Positions 60,126-64,000 of a DNA stretch of 64,000 bases are shown one piece after another (the first letter of the stretch is position 1; each line of letters opens with the position of its first letter). The notes below the pieces were generated by a model. That model did no database searches and was not told where the DNA came from. It saw only the letters and a program-made list of their open reading frames with translations. The DNA is from Taklimakanibacter lacteus (GTDB lineage Bacteria; Pseudomonadota; Alphaproteobacteria; Rhizobiales; Aestuariivirgaceae). The stretch spans positions 1-64,000 of the forward strand of contig QOZQ01000010.1 in the NCBI GenBank assembly GCA_003576695.1. Direction: 5' to 3'. The position numbers were made by a program, and so were the translations under genes.

Positions 60126-60252
60126 TTTGGCAGGGCGAGCCTCATGGAAGAAGGGAGGGATGCGGTATCAGGACCGATACCGTCGCAACAGAAACTAGGC
60201 TCCCACCGTCTCCGCCAAATTTCACTTCCCGAACAGCCAAGCAGATTGCCTT

Positions 60253-60564
60253 TTACCTGGCTGGCGGAGGCGTCCAGCCGGCCTCGGCCAGCATCTCGCG
60301 GCAGTCGTTGAGGGCCAGTTGATAGTTGAGAAACTTCTGGGCCTCGGTTGCTTCCTGCCAGTTTTGCGTCTGGCAGGCGTCCTCCACTTTCTTGCGGACG
60401 ATTTGCAAATAAGCCTGCCATTCTTTGTCGGTCTTGCGGAACGAATAGACCATGAAGTTGGAAAAGCGATTCTTGATGTCATAGGTGTCCGAGCCCGGCA
60501 GATTGGCCTGCCGCTCATTCGCCGCCTGCAACCAGTCTTGAAGTGTGTTCTTGAACAGTTTCAT
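60253..60564 (-). CDS. Orphan 103-residue helical protein
   Basis: MKLFKNTLQDWLQAANERQANLPGSDTYDIKNRFSNFMVYSFRKTDKEW continues into a mostly helical, charged C-terminus with two cysteines (VEDACQTQNW, LALNDCREML). Its ATG overlaps the TGA of the 56-residue frame upstream (ATGA). No signal peptide and no family recognised. It lies just outside the downstream att-like repeat. Confidence 0.5.
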   Translation of the reverse strand: MKLFKNTLQDWLQAANERQANLPGSDTYDIKNRFSNFMVYSFRKTDKEWQAYLQIVRKKVEDACQTQNWQEATEAQKFLNYQLALNDCREMLAEAGWTPPPAR

Positions 60565-60731
60565 TTTCCAAACTCGCCGTCGCCGCTCTCCAGCACCAAT
60601 GTAGCCGGGAATCCGTCGAAGCGCAGCTTCTCGCTCGTTTTGACAAGTCGGCCGGAATGGTCTGATCTGGGCGCTTGCCGCCTTGCCGGTATCGGCTTTT
60701 GAACAGGGCCAAACCGTGCTGGCGGCCGCAT
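60561..60731 (-). CDS. Candidate 56-residue protein coupled to the 103-residue gene
   Basis: From ATG 60731 the frame encodes a basic N-terminal half and then KTSEKLRFDGFPATLVLESGDGEFGK before a TGA that overlaps the next ATG. The C-terminal part resembles the end of thioredoxin-fold or DsbA-like proteins (GFPATLVLE), but it is too short for a whole domain. It may be a degraded gene or a genuine small protein. Confidence 0.35.
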   Translation of the reverse strand: MRPPARFGPVQKPIPARRQAPRSDHSGRLVKTSEKLRFDGFPATLVLESGDGEFGK

Positions 60732-60749
60732 CGACGATGGGGCAGCTGC

Positions 60750-60881
60750 TTATTCTGCGGTCTTCAGATCGCCAAGGTCTCTGAGCCTGGTGTCGTATTC
60801 GGCGAGCTCGCCGTTGCCGCCAATGAAGTGATCAGTGACATCAAGCGGGACCTCGACTCCGGCTACGACTCCAGCCCTGTC
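60750..60881 (-). pseudogene. Coding-like frame without a start codon
   Basis: Read on the minus strand, GVEVPLDVTDHFIGGNGELA and LRDLGDLKTAE lead to TAA at 60750. Codon use and composition look coding, but no ATG, GTG or TTG opens the frame before it enters the cyclic-nucleotide-binding gene in a different register. It is probably the 3' end of a decayed gene or a frameshifted tail. Confidence 0.3.
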
Positions 60882-61237
60882 AGCCGCGCATTCATGGCGC
60901 GCAAGCGGGCGCTCATGACCTTCATGACGCGCAGCGCAAAATGCGGGGTCTGCTGCACCATGAACAGGAAGCGCTTTTCATTGAACGGGATCACCTCGCT
61001 GGGCACGCTGGCCCGCACCGTGGCGCTGCGCGGGGCTCCATCGACGAGGGCCATCTCGCCGACGATGCCGCCCGGACCTATGGTCTCGAACACCTGGTTG
61101 CCGTCGAGAATCTGCAACTCGCCGGAGCGCACGATGTAAATCTCGCTGCCCACGTCACCCTTGCTGAACAGGATCTGACCGGCGTCGAGGCTGATCTCCT
61201 CGCCATTGCGAAAGCTACCCAGAAAATTCTCGGACAT
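60863..61237 (-). CDS. Cyclic-nucleotide-binding-domain protein
   Basis: A 124-residue stand-alone cNMP domain: LDAGQILFSKGDVGSEIYIVRSGELQI, GPGGIVGEMALVDGAPRSATVRA with the GEMAL...RSA phosphate-binding cassette, then FLFMVQQTPHFALRVMKVMSARLR. No DNA-binding domain follows, unlike CRP/FNR proteins. It may act as a cAMP/cGMP-responsive adaptor. The leader region is shared with the divergent Ku gene. Confidence 0.9.
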   Translation of the reverse strand: MSENFLGSFRNGEEISLDAGQILFSKGDVGSEIYIVRSGELQILDGNQVFETIGPGGIVGEMALVDGAPRSATVRASVPSEVIPFNEKRFLFMVQQTPHFALRVMKVMSARLRAMNARLTGLES

Positions 61238-61372
61238 CGCGATTTCTCCCCTTGCTTCCCCTGCGTGAGGGCGAGCGTAGCAACGGAATCGTGCCGCGTC
61301 ATTATTGCAGGAGCGTCACAGTGGCCGGCGAGTAGATTTGCCTGTTTTTCCGGCAGATCTCGGGAAGAAGGT
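61238..61372. other. Divergent leader of the cNMP gene
   Basis: No gene seen. The 374-base gap between the cNMP-domain and Ku genes (61238-61611) should hold two divergent promoters; I cannot point to convincing -35/-10 pairs. Confidence 0.35.
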
Positions 61373-61415
61373 GGAGACGCCTCCTTGGGAATGCGGGGCG
61401 GGCGGAGGCGTCTCC
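61373..61415. repeat. 12-base perfect inverted repeat
   Basis: GGAGACGCCTCC (61373-61384) and GGAGGCGTCTCC (61404-61415) are exact reverse complements, nineteen bases apart, in the gap between divergent genes. A short T-containing stretch follows. A terminator is unexpected in this position, so a dispersed palindrome or binding site is possible. Confidence 0.55.
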
Positions 61416-61611
61416 TTATTCCGCTTCGAGGGGATCAGAAGCGGCTTTTCCTGCCTTACGCTGTACAAGAACGAGACAGGATGCGCCTGTTCGGGGGGCG
61501 CATTCCGGAGGGGAGCAAGGCCCATGCCATGCCGGCCCCCCGGCCGTTGGCCATCATTAACCAGACCGTGATAGGATGGGCTTTCATCAGTAGTTTCAGT
61601 GAGTAACCGCC

Positions 61612-62448
61612 ATGGCACCTGCAGGCCGTCCCTATTGGAAGGGCTTCCTTCGCCTTTCGCTCGTCCAGATCGCCGTCCAGATCCACAGCGCGGTCGAGCC
61701 CACGGGCTCAGGCCTCAACCAGATCCACAAGCCCTCGGGCAAGCGGGTCAACTACACCAAGACGGTGCCGGGCGTCGGCCCGGTTGAAGAGGCTGATATC
61801 GTCAAGGGCTATCAGGTGAGCGAGGATGTCTATATCGTGCTCGAGCCCGAAGAGCTCGAAGCGGTGAAGCTCGACAGCAAGAAGACGCTCGATCTCCAGG
61901 AATTCGTGGCGAAGGAGGAGATCGACCCGCGCTATTTCGAGGCGCCTTACTATTTGCTGCCGGAAGACGAGATGCAGAATGAAGGCTATCGCGTCATCCA
62001 GGCGGCGCTGGCCAAGATGCGCAAGCTGGGCATCGGCCAGATCACCATGTCGGGCCGCGAATATCTGGTCGCCGTCGGCGCGCTGGAGCAGGGGCTCGCC
62101 ATGTATATCCTGCGCTATGCCAATGAGGTGCGCCCGGCCGATGCCTATTTCGGCGGCATCCCCGATGTGAAGGTGAATCCCGAGCTGGTCGATCTGGCCA
62201 CCAGGCTCATTGCCGAAGGGACCACGGCGTTCAATCCGACGCAGTTCCGCAACAGTTACGAGGTGCGCCTCAACGAGCTGGTGCAGCAGAAGGCGAAGGG
62301 CCGCAAGGTGGTCGTCAAGACGGAGGACGAGGACCGGCCGAAGGGCGCCAATGTCGTCGATCTGATGGATGCGCTGCGCAAGAGCATCAAGGGCGGCAAA
62401 TCGGGCGACAAGCCACCGCCGGTGAAGAAGGGCGGCCGCAAGAGATAG
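61612..62448 (+). CDS. ku: Non-homologous end-joining protein Ku
   Basis: A 278-residue bacterial Ku: YWKGFLRLSLVQIAVQIHSA, GYQVSEDVYIVLEPEELEAV, IDPRYFEAPYYLLPEDEMQNEGYRVIQAAL, ITMSGREYLVAVGALEQGLAMYILRYANEVR. It ends in a lysine-rich tail, KSGDKPPPVKKGGRKR. It forms a ring on DNA ends and recruits LigD. No ligase gene lies within the remaining window. The SD is weak (GAGTAACC). Confidence 0.92.
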   Translation: MAPAGRPYWKGFLRLSLVQIAVQIHSAVEPTGSGLNQIHKPSGKRVNYTKTVPGVGPVEEADIVKGYQVSEDVYIVLEPEELEAVKLDSKKTLDLQEFVAKEEIDPRYFEAPYYLLPEDEMQNEGYRVIQAALAKMRKLGIGQITMSGREYLVAVGALEQGLAMYILRYANEVRPADAYFGGIPDVKVNPELVDLATRLIAEGTTAFNPTQFRNSYEVRLNELVQQKAKGRKVVVKTEDEDRPKGANVVDLMDALRKSIKGGKSGDKPPPVKKGGRKR

Positions 62449-62463
62449 CGCCCATTGTCCCGC

Positions 62464-62691
62464 TCAAGCCTTTCGCCGGCTGAGCCTGACGGCTGTCCAG
62501 ATCGCCCCGGCGATGCCGCCGACCAGGGCGCCCACCGGCATCCAGAAGAACACGACGCCCATCGCATAGGCGCCTTCCATCTGCGAGATGTTGAACACCT
62601 CCTGGGCCGCGAGGCAGAGCGCGAAGGCGATTGCCGCCCCGGCGATGAGACCGAGCAGGAAGCCACCCAAGACCTTAAAAAAGCCGAGCAT
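62464..62691 (-). CDS. Small two-helix membrane protein
   Basis: A 75-residue protein with an AAGGAGA site before the start at 62691. Two helices (FFKVLGGFLLGLIAGAAIAFALCLA and MGVVFFWMPVGALVGGIAGAIW) are separated by QEVFNISQMEGAY, with a basic AVRLSRRKA tail. Glycine-rich helices suggest oligomerisation. No family recognised. Convergent with Ku. Confidence 0.6.
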   Translation of the reverse strand: MLGFFKVLGGFLLGLIAGAAIAFALCLAAQEVFNISQMEGAYAMGVVFFWMPVGALVGGIAGAIWTAVRLSRRKA

Positions 62692-62831
62692 CCTGTTCTC
62701 CTTTGACGGCTTGCCCCAAGGGAATGAAATGCAGTGTGAAGGAGATTCGTGGCGGCCGACAAGCTGCAATTGATGGTTGAACGGGTCGTCGTGCTCTGAC
62801 TATCCTGCCCACACTCAGGGGAGGGATTTCA

Positions 62832-63260
62832 ATGGACACAGCCAGCTCAAGCACGTCATGGCGAGCCGTCGCTATCCTGGTCGGCCGTCTGGTCTTTGCC
62901 GCGGTCTTCATCATGGCAGCGGTCTTCAAGTTCATCGATATCAACGGCACCGCGGCCTATATCGCTTCGGCCGGCTTTCCGCTGTCGCTGCCCCTGGCCT
63001 GGATCGCGGCCTTCTTCGAGCTTGCCCTGATCGCCTGTTTCCTGACCGGCGCCTTTTTCACCGAGGCGGCGTTGCTGGCCGCCGCCTATGTCATCTTCCT
63101 GGCTTTCGCCTTTCACGGCCCTTCGCACTGGCAGGGCAATCAGGCGGAGTTCGGCTTCTTCATCGACCACTTCACCTTCATGGCGGGCCTGCTCTTCGCC
63201 GCCGTCCACGGCCCGGGACGCCTGCTGGCCTGGCCCCGGACGATCCTGGGCAGGATTTAG
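62832..63260 (+). CDS. DoxX family membrane protein
   Basis: A 142-residue protein with four helices. VGRLVFAAVFIMAAVFKFID, GTAAYIASAGFPLSLPLAWIAAFFELALIACFLTG and the FAFHGPSHWQGNQAEFGFFIDHFTFMAGLL loop match DoxX/SURF4-like proteins. The usual function is unclear, sometimes in thiol-redox partnerships. GGGGAGGG site before the ATG. Confidence 0.85.
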   Translation: MDTASSSTSWRAVAILVGRLVFAAVFIMAAVFKFIDINGTAAYIASAGFPLSLPLAWIAAFFELALIACFLTGAFFTEAALLAAAYVIFLAFAFHGPSHWQGNQAEFGFFIDHFTFMAGLLFAAVHGPGRLLAWPRTILGRI

Positions 63261-63266
63261 GGCTCG

Positions 63267-63611
63267 ATGCCGAAAGCACTGATTTACAGCTTGTGGGTCA
63301 CGGCGGGCCTGCTCGTTGCCACACCGGCTTTGGCCGTCGAGAACCTCACGGTATGCGACAGCACGCCTTTCAAGCAGAAGCTAGCCCAGATCGCAGCGCA
63401 GCACCTTATTGACCAGGCAGCAAATTTCAAACGGGGAGGTGTGCTTGTCATGCGGGCTGAGGAATTGGGTGGCAGCTTTAGCCCAGGCACCTGGATTGTG
63501 TATTTTTCGAGCTTCGCTTGCGGTGAGCATGGCCTGGATGGCGGCGGTTGGGACGTCGTGATCGATCCCAAGACGCTCAAGATCCTCAAAAGCAGCTACA
63601 GTGACTTGTAG
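63267..63611 (+). CDS. Small secreted protein of unknown function
   Basis: A 114-residue protein with a signal peptide (1-23, cleavage ALAV). The mature part has two cysteines (NLTVCDST, SSFACGEHG), and WDVVIDPKTLKILKSSYSDL closes the sequence. It follows the DoxX gene by six bases and may be co-transcribed. No family recognised. Confidence 0.6.
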   Translation: MPKALIYSLWVTAGLLVATPALAVENLTVCDSTPFKQKLAQIAAQHLIDQAANFKRGGVLVMRAEELGGSFSPGTWIVYFSSFACGEHGLDGGGWDVVIDPKTLKILKSSYSDL

Positions 63612-63614
63612 AGG

Positions 63615-64000
63615 TTAGCGCGTTCGACCCCACCCCTTGCGGATGTTCTTGATCCCATCGCGATAGACGCTTTCGGGCGAAGGGAAGAAATCGCGCCATA
63701 CCCGGGTTGCGGCGGCGAGCGCCGGCAGCGAGCGGCCGAAAGCCTCGATGGTGAGCCAGCCGTCATACTTGCTGGCTTTCAGCGCCTTGTAGGTCGCCGC
63801 CCAGTCGACATGGCCCTTGCCGGGCGTCCCGCGGTCATTCTCGGAAATATGCACATGGCTCATATGCCGGCGGATGGTCCTGATCGCCTTGATCGGATCG
63901 GCTTCCTCGATATTGGCGTGGAACGTGTCATACATGCCGCTCACCGCCGGATGATCGACCTCATCGAGATAGTCGGCGAGACCTTGCATGGTCGTCAGGA
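63615..64000 (-). CDS. Sugar-phosphate isomerase/epimerase (AP-endonuclease 2 family), 5' end outside window
   Basis: The C-terminal about 128 residues of a TIM-barrel protein. The frame stays open to base 64000, so the start is beyond the window. SGMYDTFHANIEEADPIKAIR carries a metal-ligand Asp and His of the xylose-isomerase-like barrel; MSHVHISENDRGTPGKGHVDWAATYKALKASKYDGWLTIEAFG supplies the H-I-S-E-N-D-R block and final Glu. Typical of sugar isomerases or tagatose/psicose-3-epimerases; substrate unknown. Confidence 0.85.
   Translation of the reverse strand, partial: LTTMQGLADYLDEVDHPAVSGMYDTFHANIEEADPIKAIRTIRRHMSHVHISENDRGTPGKGHVDWAATYKALKASKYDGWLTIEAFGRSLPALAAATRVWRDFFPSPESVYRDGIKNIRKGWGRTR

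Larger units (their letters stand above)
58940..60218. mobile_element. Remnant element bounded by tRNA-Ser att-like repeats
   Basis: CCGTCTCCGCCAA occurs exactly at 58940-58952 (the tRNA-Ser 3' end) and at 60206-60218. The 1.27 kb interval is AT-richer than its flanks and contains only tiny orphan genes, on both strands, and no integrase. This is the usual footprint of an element integrated by a tyrosine recombinase at a tRNA 3' end, later reduced by deletion. An integrase in trans or a satellite-like element is also possible. Confidence 0.6.

Overview
The window is GC-rich and reads as chromosomal DNA of an alphaproteobacterium, most likely a Hyphomicrobiales (Rhizobiales) relative. The indications are family-level: a DUF2842 protein beside haem A synthase, an NDUFS4-like ETC complex I protein between two tRNA genes, a double cold-shock-domain protein near a DUF192 protein, DctB/DctD-type regulators, a Tct tripartite transporter, and a Rhizobiales-style exopolysaccharide cluster. 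No plasmid or phage backbone genes are visible. Species cannot be named from the sequence alone.

Layout. 1-2950: three tandem outer-membrane beta-barrel paralogues (the first cut by the window edge), each followed by a hairpin terminator. 3212-7619: a compact co-directional operon of three GNAT acyltransferases followed by a duplicated P450-like/acyl-carrier-protein module. Nearly every junction overlaps, and a 22-codon micro-ORF bridges two of the genes. This is the best candidate for an undescribed system. 7632-17154: exopolysaccharide cluster (Wzy/WaaL-like polymerase or ligase, polyprenyl glycosylphosphotransferase, glycosyltransferase, Wza-type export protein, Wzz/BY-kinase-like copolymerase with a degenerate kinase, FemAB/CelD-type acyltransferase, polysaccharide deacetylase). 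17163-25020: MarR-GNAT fusion with a palindromic operator, DUF2842, ctaA, metY, a pair of small secreted CX3C proteins, CoA-binding protein, enoyl-CoA hydratase, and rplM-rpsI.

25121-37631: dctB-dctD-tctC-tctB-tctA on the minus strand with a candidate sigma-54 promoter before tctC, an MFS transporter, and a polyamine-type ABC transporter whose ATPase gene faces the other way across a TTCCCTGTA repeat patch. 37897-43760: argC, recJ, tRNA-Glu, SDR, VOC and Sir2 genes. 44098-48827: cold-shock protein, a small region that looks inserted (pentapeptide-tailed secreted protein, a broken gene, a four-TM protein), tRNA-Arg, ETC complex I protein, tRNA-Pro, DUF192 and a lipase-like hydrolase. 49016-58662: housekeeping and small conserved genes including creA, metC, gatB, a GST with a histone-H1-like tail and an EEP-family protein.

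58858-60218: tRNA-Ser(GCT) followed 1.27 kb later by an exact 13-base repeat of its 3' end. The interval is AT-richer, holds very small orphan genes and no integrase, and looks like a remnant integrated element. 60253-64000: further small genes, a cyclic-nucleotide-binding protein, Ku without LigD, a DoxX protein and a sugar-phosphate isomerase/epimerase cut by the window end.

How parts may work together. The GNAT/P450/ACP operon has carriers, oxidases and acyltransferases but no loading enzyme or phosphopantetheinyl transferase, so its acyl or aminoacyl groups and its reductant must come from elsewhere. It converges on the exopolysaccharide cluster, which raises the untested idea of acyl modification of an envelope product. 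DctB/DctD probably switch on the tricarboxylate transporter. Function assignments come from motifs and family memory only; no database search was possible.
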